Notes under the pieces: model-generated | Databases searched by the model: none | What the model saw: only the letters and a program-made list of their open reading frames with translations | Told to the model about the DNA's origin: nothing | Source of the DNA: Eggerthellaceae bacterium | GTDB taxonomy: Bacteria > Actinomycetota > Coriobacteriia > Coriobacteriales > Eggerthellaceae | NCBI GenBank assembly: GCA_900754955.1 | Contig: CAAEEV010000091.1 | Span: 1 to 10,345 of the forward strand | DNA: 10,345 nt | Direction: 5' to 3' | Part shown: one piece after another, positions 1-6,083 of the stretch | Numbering within the stretch: position 1 is the first letter of the stretch | How the letters are laid out: the number at the start of each line of letters is the position of its first letter | Program-made: the position numbers and the translations under genes

Positions 1-119
1 CGCCGCCCCGCCCTGCGGCGAGCGAGCGCGGGCGCAGGCCGGCACCCGCTGCGCAACACGCGCCGCACGCCGTCCGGGCGGTTGGGGGAAGCGACCCTGA
101 GGGATGCGCCGCGCGCCGT

Positions 120-1712
120 CTACTTCCCGACGCGCTCCTCGAGCACGATCTCGGTCACACCGCCGCCCGCACGCTGCGCCGAGGCGATCTGCCGCTCAAG
201 CTCTTCGTCCTCGAACGCGTCGATGATCTCCTCCGCCTCGCGCGCCGCCTCGGCGCCGGCCGTCTGACGACACACCTCGGCGCCCTGCGTCGTGAGGTAC
301 GCCACGCCGCGCTTCTCGGCCGCCTTCGCCTGCGTCAGCAGGAACAGGAAGCCCACAACGCCCGCCACGAACGATGCGAGAAGGATGCCGAGCTTCGCCT
401 CAGCGACGAAGATGTCAAAGTCGTACGCAAGGTTCGCCACGAAGATCGCCATCGTGAAGCCTACGCCGCCGAGGATGGCGGCACCGAGCATGTGCATCCA
501 GTTCACGTTCTCGGGCAGCTTCGCGATCTTGAGTTTCACCGTGAGGAGGCTCAGCGCGAGGATGCCCACAGGCTTGCCGATCACGAGGCCGAAGAACACG
601 CCGAGGAACACCGTCGACTGCATCATCTCCGCCACATCGCCGCCCGCGAGCGTCACGTCGGCGTTCGTCAGCGCGAACAGCGGCAGCACCGCGAAGTACA
701 CCCACGGGTAGAGCTTGTGCTCGAGGCGCGTGGCAGGCGGGATGACCTGGCGCGACACGTGGGCGACGTTGCGCACCGTCTCAAGGTAGTCGCTCTGCGC
801 CATGACCGGCGCGTCGTCGTCGTACACCGCGCGCGCCTCGCGCATGCGCGCATCCGACCAGTTGAGAAATCCGCTCAGGTTCACCCGCGAGCTCGAGGGG
901 ATCGTGAACGCCAGCAGCACGCCGGCGATGGTGGCGTGCACGCCCGACATGAACACGCAGAACCACAGCACGCATCCCACAAGCAGGTACGGCACGAGCG
1001 AGTAGATATGCGCGCGGTTCATGGCGATGAGCACGATGAGCACCACAGCGGCGGCGGCGAGCCACACAAGCGAGGGGCTCTGCCCGTAGAAGATCGCGAT
1101 CACGAGGATGGCGATGATGTCGTCGGCCACCGCCAGGGTGGAGAGGAACACGCGCAGGCCGTTGGGCACGCGGCTGCCGAGCAGCGCCATGATGCCGAGC
1201 GCGAACGCGATGTCGGTCGCCGTCGGCACGCCCCAGCCGTGCACGGTCGAGAGGTTGCCGGCGTTGAACAGCAGGTAGATCACGATGGGAGCCGCCACAC
1301 CGCCGACCGCCGCGATGATAGGCAGCGCCGCCTGGCGGATGTTCGTCAGCTCACCGACCGTCATCTCATACTTGATTTCGAGGCCCACGAGCAGGAAGAA
1401 CACCGCCATGAAGATGTCGTTGATGATGTGGGCGAGCGACATCTTCGCCACCGCATCGCCGAACCCGATGTACACGTCGGTGTGCCAGAACTCATGGAAC
1501 GGGCCGTATGCGGCGGTGTTCGCCACCACGAGCGCCGCGATGGCGGCAAGCAGCATGATGCCCGCCGCGCGCGTGGAGGAGTGTGTGAAGTGGATAAGGC
1601 GCCGGTAGCGGCGCTGGTGCCCCTCGACCTCCTTGATGTACACGCGATGGGGATCGGGGTTCTCCGCACTCGGGTGCATGATGGTGCTGCCGGCGTCGTT
1701 GGTGTCGGTCAT
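120..1712 (-). CDS. nhaA: NhaA-family Na+/H+ antiporter, 530 aa
   Basis: Inner-membrane antiporter that exports Na+ in exchange for H+ for pH and sodium homeostasis. Seen: many hydrophobic segments between residues 48 and 460. The family signature PTATDIAFALG is at about 163-173, LAVADDI at about 193-199 carries the aspartate pair D197/D198 (counterparts of E. coli D163/D164), and IGKPVG around K380 corresponds to the conserved TM10 lysine. RLEHKLYPWV at 329-338 is also typical. I chose the ATG at 1712 because GAGGCG lies just upstream and the frame before it is an arginine-rich, unlikely leader; an ATG at residue 12 is an alternative. At 530 aa it is longer than E. coli NhaA (388 aa). The extra length is about 45 residues at the N terminus, a loop of about 60 residues (272-332) and an acidic tail after 465. 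It is transcribed divergently from hpf. The family call is firm; ion specificity is inferred. Confidence 0.95.
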   Translation of the reverse strand: MTDTNDAGSTIMHPSAENPDPHRVYIKEVEGHQRRYRRLIHFTHSSTRAAGIMLLAAIAALVVANTAAYGPFHEFWHTDVYIGFGDAVAKMSLAHIINDIFMAVFFLLVGLEIKYEMTVGELTNIRQAALPIIAAVGGVAAPIVIYLLFNAGNLSTVHGWGVPTATDIAFALGIMALLGSRVPNGLRVFLSTLAVADDIIAILVIAIFYGQSPSLVWLAAAAVVLIVLIAMNRAHIYSLVPYLLVGCVLWFCVFMSGVHATIAGVLLAFTIPSSSRVNLSGFLNWSDARMREARAVYDDDAPVMAQSDYLETVRNVAHVSRQVIPPATRLEHKLYPWVYFAVLPLFALTNADVTLAGGDVAEMMQSTVFLGVFFGLVIGKPVGILALSLLTVKLKIAKLPENVNWMHMLGAAILGGVGFTMAIFVANLAYDFDIFVAEAKLGILLASFVAGVVGFLFLLTQAKAAEKRGVAYLTTQGAEVCRQTAGAEAAREAEEIIDAFEDEELERQIASAQRAGGGVTEIVLEERVGK

Positions 1713-1916
1713 GGCTCGCCTCGTATTCGTCCGCCCCTGAAGCTGCGCACGGCGCGCTCCTCGCGACAACACGAAGCGCCTCCTCGCCGCCCTCTTCGGG
1801 GCCTGTTTCCTCGTTTGGCCTGGCAATCACCATACCGGATAACCGATGCGCCGACTCTGGGAACCGCCCGAACGGCCCGATGCCACACACGCACCACACG
1901 CGGCCGCGCGTATCCG
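1713..1916. other. nhaA upstream region, no firm element
   Basis: This is the left part of the 473-bp divergent nhaA/hpf intergenic region. On the minus strand it would be the nhaA leader. A weak hairpin can be drawn from GGCGC at 1751-1755 with GCGCC at 1776-1780. I find no convincing -35/-10 pair for nhaA, no T-tract terminator and no riboswitch that I recognise. An upstream in-frame ATG at 1826 exists but would add an arginine-rich segment unlike the family. Confidence 0.4.
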
Positions 1917-1945
1917 TTGCCGCTAAATACGCATGCTACGATAAG
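1917..1945 (+). promoter_or_regulatory. candidate promoter for the hpf leader
   Basis: TTGCCG (1917-1922) and GATAAG (1940-1945) are separated by 17 bp, each a 4/6 match to the sigma-70-type consensus hexamers. The predicted start near 1952 would produce a leader of about 230 nt. A 10-bp palindrome, CACACGTGTG (1953-1962), sits at the predicted start. A competing candidate is CTCACA (2010-2015), 17 bp, TATGCT (2033-2038). Its -35 box overlaps the inverted repeat GTGAGC/GCTCAC (1996-2014), and it would shorten the leader to about 140 nt. Neither can be confirmed by eye. Confidence 0.35.
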
Positions 1946-1951
1946 CGCAGG

Positions 1952-2160
1952 TCACACGTGTGTTTGCAGCAATGCGGCAAGGACGGGGAGACGCGGTGAG
2001 CATTTTCCGCTCACAGCCTTGCGGTTTTGCGTTATGCTTGTTTCAGCAGCCTTGTAGAAAGGGGCCCCACCGCAGAACGCCGAGGACGAGCGCGGACGCG
2101 CACGATGAAGCCTTCGGGAGACTGCTGCGAAGGCGGTACCCGACGACGGCTGTTTTTTTA
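1952..2160 (+). ncRNA. candidate structured leader RNA upstream of hpf (raiA-like context)
   Basis: A mutually compatible fold can be drawn. Upstream hairpin: GCAAGG 1977-1982 with CCTTGC 2017-2022, enclosing GTGAGC 1996-2001 with GCTCAC 2009-2014. Main domain: AGCAGCC 2045-2051 with GGCTGTT 2148-2154 (one G-U), GGG 2061-2063 with CCC 2139-2141, and ACCGC 2069-2073 with GCGGT 2133-2137. Inside these lie two hairpins: GCGC 2090-2093 with GCGC 2098-2101, and CTTCG 2112-2116 with CGAAG 2128-2132. Seven T follow at 2153-2159. AGCC 2109-2112 could instead pair with GGCT 2148-2151, giving an alternative terminator stem. Known: a structured RNA called the raiA motif occurs upstream of raiA/hpf genes in Firmicutes and Actinobacteria. 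Similar position and length make this a candidate member, but I cannot match its consensus from memory. Confidence 0.42.
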
Positions 2161-2185
2161 TTCGCCGCGAGATGAGAGGTGAGCC

Positions 2186-2770
2186 ATGAGCATTACCGTA
2201 TCTGGCCGCAAAATGCCCGTAACCGATGCACTGCGCCAATATGCCGAAGAGAAGATCGCAAGCGCCGTCAAGGTCATCGAAGCCGATCCGATCAGCACCG
2301 AGGTCGTGCTCTACAAGGAGAAGAACCCCGCCAACCCGCTTCCCTCGATCTGCGAGGTCACGGTTCGCATCAAGGGCCACATCGTACGCGTCGAAGAGAG
2401 CGAAGAGGACATGTACGCCGCCATCGACGTAGCAGCGGCTAAAGTGTCCCGCCAGCTGCGCAAGTACAAGACCCGCGTGATCGACAAGAAGGTGCGCACC
2501 ACTGACAAGATCGCCGAGCACGCCCGCGACGCCGTGCCGCCCGAGGAGGAGCTCGACCTCGACCGCCTCATGGAAGAGCTCTCCGACGACGAGATCGTGC
2601 GCGTCAAGGAGATCGACTTCGCGCCGATGACCGAGGAGGAGGCGCTCGTCGAGATCGACCTCATCGGCCACGACTTCTTCGTCTACACCGACCGCGACAC
2701 CAACAGCGTGTGCGTGCTGTACCGCCGCGACAACGGCGGCTACGGCCTGCTCAAGCAGAAGGAAGCGTAA
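2186..2770 (+). CDS. hpf: ribosome hibernation promoting factor, long form, 194 aa
   Basis: Binds the 30S subunit near the decoding centre and pairs 70S ribosomes into inactive 100S dimers in slow growth. Seen: an N-terminal RaiA/S30AE domain (about 1-105) beginning MSITVSGRKMPVTDALRQY and ending in the basic helix KVSRQLRKYKTRVIDKK. An acidic linker follows (about 108-135). The C-terminal dimerisation domain (about 136-192) contains IVRVKEIDFAPMTEEEA, GHDFFVYTD and VLYRRDNGGYGLL. The length fits the long form found in most bacteria outside the gammaproteobacteria. The start is fixed by GAGGTGA three bases before the ATG and by the conserved N terminus. It is the only plus-strand gene I call; secA, a frequent neighbour elsewhere, is absent. 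Expression is probably controlled by the structured leader directly upstream. Confidence 0.96.
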   Translation: MSITVSGRKMPVTDALRQYAEEKIASAVKVIEADPISTEVVLYKEKNPANPLPSICEVTVRIKGHIVRVEESEEDMYAAIDVAAAKVSRQLRKYKTRVIDKKVRTTDKIAEHARDAVPPEEELDLDRLMEELSDDEIVRVKEIDFAPMTEEEALVEIDLIGHDFFVYTDRDTNSVCVLYRRDNGGYGLLKQKEA

Positions 2771-2805
2771 GCGAATCAACGTCGCACGGCGGCGCGGGCG
2801 CCAAG

Positions 2806-2849
2806 CCCCGATTCGCCCCGATTCGCCTCGAGCGGACGTGAGCGGACGC
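2806..2849. repeat. two adjacent tandem 10-bp duplications between hpf and folC
   Basis: CCCCGATTCG occurs twice head to tail (2806-2815, 2816-2825). After 4 bases GAGCGGACG occurs twice at a 10-bp period (2830-2838, 2840-2848). The first array also supplies GATTCGC copies complementary to GCGAATC at 2771-2777, so a nested stem enclosing GGCG/CGCC (2791-2794/2799-2802) can form. No T-tract follows on either strand, so it is not a standard terminator. Confidence 0.8.
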
Positions 2850-2853
2850 GCCG

Positions 2854-4287
2854 TCAGCCGATCGCACTCCTCACGGACGCGATCGAGTAGAGGCTGCCGA
2901 ACGCAACGACGACACCATCAGGGCCCGCCATCGTGCGGGCCCTTTTCGTTGCCGCAGCAGGATCGGCAGCCACGAGCACCGTCGGAGCGGAAGCCGCGCC
3001 TGCGGAATCCGCCGCCGCGGGCTTGAGCGCGGAGTCGGAGCCGTCCGCAGGATCGGAAGCGCCCCCATGCGGCGCTTCCGCAGGCGCGGGCGCGTTCGCG
3101 ATACGCGCGCGAATGGCCGCGGCGAGGTCTTCCGCTGCGAGCGCCCGCGGGTTCTCGGGAGCATAGGTCACGAACGCGCGCGCGAAGGGCAGCACCGCAT
3201 CGATCATGGGCGCGTAGTCCTTGTCGGCGAGCACGCCCATGACGAACACGACGCGCCCCTGTGCCTGGCTGGCTCCCCCGAGCAGATCGCGCAGCGAGTC
3301 GGCCAGCGCGGCGGCGCCCTGCGGGTTGTGTCCGCCGTCGATGATCGTCAGGGGACGCGCTCCCGCCACTTCGAACCGCCCCGGCCAGCGGGTGAGCGCG
3401 ATGCCCGCCCTCAGCACCTCGTCGCCTATCGCCCAGCCGCACTTACGCAGTGCGGCGACGACCTCGATGGCGAGGGCGGCGTTCGCGGGCTGGTAACGTC
3501 CGAGCAGCTGCGTCGTGAAGTGTTCGCCGCGATAGCGAAACGAGCGAACGAATGTTTCACGTGAAACATTCGCGCCGGCAGCGCAGGCGAGCGGCTCGAT
3601 CTCGAGCTGCGCGAAGTCGGGCACGCGCAGCTCGCTGCCTGCGCGCTGCGCCGCACGTTCGACCACTGCCATCGCCTCGGGCTCCTGGGGCCATGACACC
3701 ACGGGAGAACCTGGCTTCACGATGCCCGCCTTCTCCCCTGCGACCGCTGCGAGCGTGTCGCCGAGAAGCGCGGTGTGATCGAGCCCGATGCGCGCGATCA
3801 CGCTCACCTCGGGGGCGTCGATCACATTGGTCGAATCGAGCCGACCGCCGAGCCCCACCTCAAGCACCACGATGTCGCACCGCGCCGCGCGGAAGTGCTC
3901 GAGCGCGACTGCGGTCATGAGCTCGAACTCCGTGGGATGGTCACCCGTCTCCGCCTCCATCGCGCATGCGTGCTCCCGCACAGCGAGCGTCGCGCGCGTC
4001 AGATCGGGCAGCGAGATGTTCTCGCCGTCAACGCGAATGCGCTCCTCAAACGTCTCGATGTAGGGGCTCGTGAACAGGCCCGTCCTGTATCCCGCGCACG
4101 TGAGCACCTGCGCCACGTACGAGCACACCGATCCCTTCCCGTTCGTGCCCGCCACGTGGACGAACTTCAAATCGTCCTGCGGACGACCCATGCGCTCGAG
4201 CAGATCGGTGATGCGATCAAGACCGAGCCGCGACGTCTGCCACCGCGGCGTGTTGATGTAGGCGATCGGATCAAACGGGTCCGGCAA
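2854..4287 (-). CDS. folC: folylpolyglutamate synthase (possibly bifunctional with dihydrofolate synthase), 477 aa
   Basis: ATP-dependent Mur-ligase-family enzyme that adds glutamate to folates and, in many bacteria, to dihydropteroate; cytosolic. Seen: IAYINTPRW near the N terminus, P-loop HVAGTNGKGS (44-53), FTSPYIETFEERI (72-84), EVGLGGRLDSTN (143-154), GLDHTALLG (168-176) and EKAGIVKPG (185-193), whose lysine is the usual carbamylated residue. DGGHNPQGA (317-325) and GSLYSIASVR (464-473) follow in the C-terminal domain. The start is a TTG at 4287 with GGGGAG five bases upstream; the first internal ATG (residue 33) would remove conserved sequence. Odd features: an Ala/Pro/Ser-rich insertion of about 40 residues at 398-437, a parS site forming codons 239-247, and the hpf terminator overlapping the 3' end. 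The gene stands alone, behind the nfnB terminator and convergent with hpf. Whether it also has DHFS activity cannot be read here. Confidence 0.95.
   Translation of the reverse strand: MPDPFDPIAYINTPRWQTSRLGLDRITDLLERMGRPQDDLKFVHVAGTNGKGSVCSYVAQVLTCAGYRTGLFTSPYIETFEERIRVDGENISLPDLTRATLAVREHACAMEAETGDHPTEFELMTAVALEHFRAARCDIVVLEVGLGGRLDSTNVIDAPEVSVIARIGLDHTALLGDTLAAVAGEKAGIVKPGSPVVSWPQEPEAMAVVERAAQRAGSELRVPDFAQLEIEPLACAAGANVSRETFVRSFRYRGEHFTTQLLGRYQPANAALAIEVVAALRKCGWAIGDEVLRAGIALTRWPGRFEVAGARPLTIIDGGHNPQGAAALADSLRDLLGGASQAQGRVVFVMGVLADKDYAPMIDAVLPFARAFVTYAPENPRALAAEDLAAAIRARIANAPAPAEAPHGGASDPADGSDSALKPAAADSAGAASAPTVLVAADPAAATKRARTMAGPDGVVVAFGSLYSIASVRSAIG
2921..2950 (+). terminator. Rho-independent terminator of hpf, inside folC
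   Basis: GGGCCCGC (2921-2928), a 6-nt loop, and GCGGGCCC (2935-2942) form a perfect 8-bp GC stem followed by TTTTCGTT on the plus strand. It lies about 150 bp past the hpf stop, antisense to folC codons about 95 bases before the folC stop. It is the only canonical plus-strand terminator after hpf, so the hpf and folC messages should overlap tail to tail. Confidence 0.78.
3549..3572. other. parS: parS centromere site (ParB binding) inside folC
   Basis: The 16-mer TGTTTCACGTGAAACA at 3553-3568 is a perfect palindrome and matches the parS consensus known from actinobacteria and other phyla. Four more bases on each side also pair, making 24 bp of perfect dyad. ParB loads as a CTP-dependent clamp at such sites and, with ParA and SMC, segregates chromosome origins; chromosomal parS sites cluster near oriC. 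In the folC frame it encodes NVSRETF (240-246), in a variable loop between conserved blocks. No parA or parB is in the window, so this is a site only. It is the one match I found here. Confidence 0.9.
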
Positions 4288-4314
4288 AACGACTCCCCTT
4301 TCACTCCCTGACAG

Positions 4315-4346
4315 AAAACGCCCGCAGCGGTCGAACCGCCGCGGGC
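4315..4346 (-). terminator. terminator after nfnB
   Basis: On the minus strand, GCCCGC (complement of 4341-4346), GCGG, a 5-nt loop, CCGC and GCGGGC form a ten-pair stem with one mismatch, followed by C then TTTT (4315-4318). It lies 49 bp past the nfnB stop and ahead of the folC start, separating the two units. The T-run is short, so some read-through into folC is possible. Confidence 0.75.
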
Positions 4347-4394
4347 TTGCAGGCGCATCGCGAAAACGCGTGCGCGTCGTCTGTTCAGGATACG

Positions 4395-6080
4395 CTACTT
4401 CGCGCGCTCGGTCATGACCGCAGCCGCCGCGCGCGCCGCAAGATCGGCGTCAACGCCCGCCGACACGAGCGCAGCCACAAGGTCGGCCTCGGCCTGCGCG
4501 GCAACGGCGTCGGCAGCCGCAGCCTCCTCGGCAGCCGGCGCCGGAGATGCCGCAACCTTGCCGAGCCCCTCCTTCACGAGGTAGTCGGCGATGCCCGCCG
4601 CAGCGCGCTTGCCCGCGCCCATCGCGAGGATGACGGTGGCCGCGCCGCTCACCGCATCGCCGCCCGCATACACGCCCGGCACCGACGTGGCGCACGTCTC
4701 CTCATCGACCACGATGAGGTTGCGGCTCGTGGTGTCGAGGCCCGGCGTCGTCTGGCCGATGAGCGGGTTCGTCTTGTTGCCGATGGAGATCACGAACATG
4801 TCGCACGGGATCACGTGGTTCGACCCCTCGATCGCCCGCGGGCGGCGACGACCGCTGTCGTCGGGCTCGCCGAGCTCCATGTCGACCACCTCGACGCCCT
4901 CGAGCCAGCCTTTGTCGTCGCCGTGCAGCTTGACGGGGTTGGTGAGCGTGCAGAACTCGATGCCTTCCTCCTCGGCGTGGCGGATCTCCTCGATGCGCGC
5001 CGGCATCTCCTCGCGGCCGCGACGGTACACCACCGTCACCTCGGCGCCGAGGCGGCGCGCCGTGCGCGCGGCGTCCATCGCGACGTTGCCGCCGCCGACC
5101 ACCACGCACTTCTGACCCGAGAACACGGGCGTCTCGTACTCGGGGAAGCGGTACGCCTTCATGAGATTCACGCGCGTGAGCAGCTCGTTGGCCACGCACA
5201 CGCCGTTGAGGCCCTCGCCCTCGATGCCCATGTAGCTCGGCAGGCCCGCGCCCGTGGCCACGAACACGGCGTTGAAGCCGCGCTCCTCCATGAGCTCGCT
5301 GATGTCGACGAGCTTGCCCACGACCACGTTCACCTCGAACTTCACGCCGAGCTCCTCGATGGCGGCCACTTCGCGCGCCACGAGGGTTTTGGGCAGGCGG
5401 AACTCGGGGATGCCGTAGGTGAGCACGCCGCCCACCTCGTGGAGCGCCTCGAACACGGTGACGTCGGCGTGGTGCTTCGCCAGCTCGCCCGCGCAGGTGA
5501 GCGACGCAGGACCCGAGCCGATCATCGCCACGCGGCAGCCCGTCAGATCGACGCCCGGCGCGATGGTGGGAACGGCCTTGCCGCCGAGCGCAGCGAACTC
5601 GGCATCGTCGGCGGCGTCACGGTCGAGGCGCAGGCGGTCGGCGCGGCGCTCGGCGAGAGCCTGGGTGGCTTCCGCGCGATGGTCGGCCGCCCAGTCGGCG
5701 ATGAAGCGCTCGAGGCGCCCGATGCTCACCGGCTCGCCCTTGCGTCCGCGCATGCACACGCCCTCGCACTGCGATTCCTGCGGGCACACGCGTCCGCAGA
5801 TGGCGGGCAGGGCGTTGGCGTCCTTCACGGCAGCGTAGGCGCGCGGCAGGTCGCGCTGCGCGATGTAGGCCACGAACTCGCGCACGGGCACGCCCACCGG
5901 GCAGCCCGCAACGCAGGGCTTCGAGGAGCACTGGATGCAGCGGCGCGCCTCGTTCACGGCACGTTCGACGTCGTAGCCGAGCGTGACCTCGGCGAACGTG
6001 TTGGCTCGCTCCACTGGATCGAGCACGGGCATGGGGGTCTTGTACCCCTGGCGATTGTAGTTGAACAGCTTCTTCGCCAT
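4395..6080 (-). CDS. nfnB: NfnB/GltD-like FAD, iron-sulfur, NADPH-binding oxidoreductase subunit, 561 aa
   Basis: Large subunit of the NADH-dependent ferredoxin:NADP+ oxidoreductase type, also annotated as a GltA or glutamate synthase small-chain homolog. Seen: GYKTPMPVLDP (12-22), typical of the family; cysteines 48, 51, 56, 60 and 95, 99, 105, 109, giving two [4Fe-4S] clusters; an FAD Rossmann motif around GSGPAS (188-193); LTYGIPEFRLPK (220-231); a second nucleotide site VVGGGNVAMDAARTARRLG (327-345); and GVYAGGDAVSGAATVILAMG (469-488). An Ala/Pro/Glu-rich linker from about 509 and a short helical segment to 561 extend beyond the usual end. The ATG is 3 bases past the nfnA stop, with GAGGGGG upstream, so the genes are co-transcribed and probably translationally coupled. 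No large glutamate synthase subunit is adjacent, which favours the Nfn role. SudA-like sulfide dehydrogenase is an alternative. Confidence 0.93.
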   Translation of the reverse strand: MAKKLFNYNRQGYKTPMPVLDPVERANTFAEVTLGYDVERAVNEARRCIQCSSKPCVAGCPVGVPVREFVAYIAQRDLPRAYAAVKDANALPAICGRVCPQESQCEGVCMRGRKGEPVSIGRLERFIADWAADHRAEATQALAERRADRLRLDRDAADDAEFAALGGKAVPTIAPGVDLTGCRVAMIGSGPASLTCAGELAKHHADVTVFEALHEVGGVLTYGIPEFRLPKTLVAREVAAIEELGVKFEVNVVVGKLVDISELMEERGFNAVFVATGAGLPSYMGIEGEGLNGVCVANELLTRVNLMKAYRFPEYETPVFSGQKCVVVGGGNVAMDAARTARRLGAEVTVVYRRGREEMPARIEEIRHAEEEGIEFCTLTNPVKLHGDDKGWLEGVEVVDMELGEPDDSGRRRPRAIEGSNHVIPCDMFVISIGNKTNPLIGQTTPGLDTTSRNLIVVDEETCATSVPGVYAGGDAVSGAATVILAMGAGKRAAAGIADYLVKEGLGKVAASPAPAAEEAAAADAVAAQAEADLVAALVSAGVDADLAARAAAAVMTERAK

Positions 6081-6083
6081 GGC

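Noticed and set aside
2-100. Open frame at the left edge ending in TGA at 98-100
   Set aside because: Too short, composition not convincing, and other frames are equally open.
1713-1826. Upstream ATG extending NhaA by 38 residues
   Set aside because: The added segment is arginine-rich and unlike the family. The ATG at 1712 has GAGGCG upstream.
492-2057. 521-codon plus-strand frame opposite nhaA
   Set aside because: Low-complexity His/Arg/Glu product antisense to a clear membrane protein; no ribosome binding site.
2140-2149. CCG-ACGA-CGG hairpin resembling one half of a guanidine-II riboswitch
   Set aside because: The stem is only 3 bp and no second ACGR hairpin is present nearby; hpf is not a guanidine-related gene.
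1960-2175. 71-codon plus-strand frame before hpf
   Set aside because: Overlaps the proposed structured leader, has no family resemblance and no clear ribosome binding site.
4147-4162. CCACGTGG core resembling a second parS
   Set aside because: Flanks do not match the TGTT...AACA arms and the dyad stops at 8 bp.
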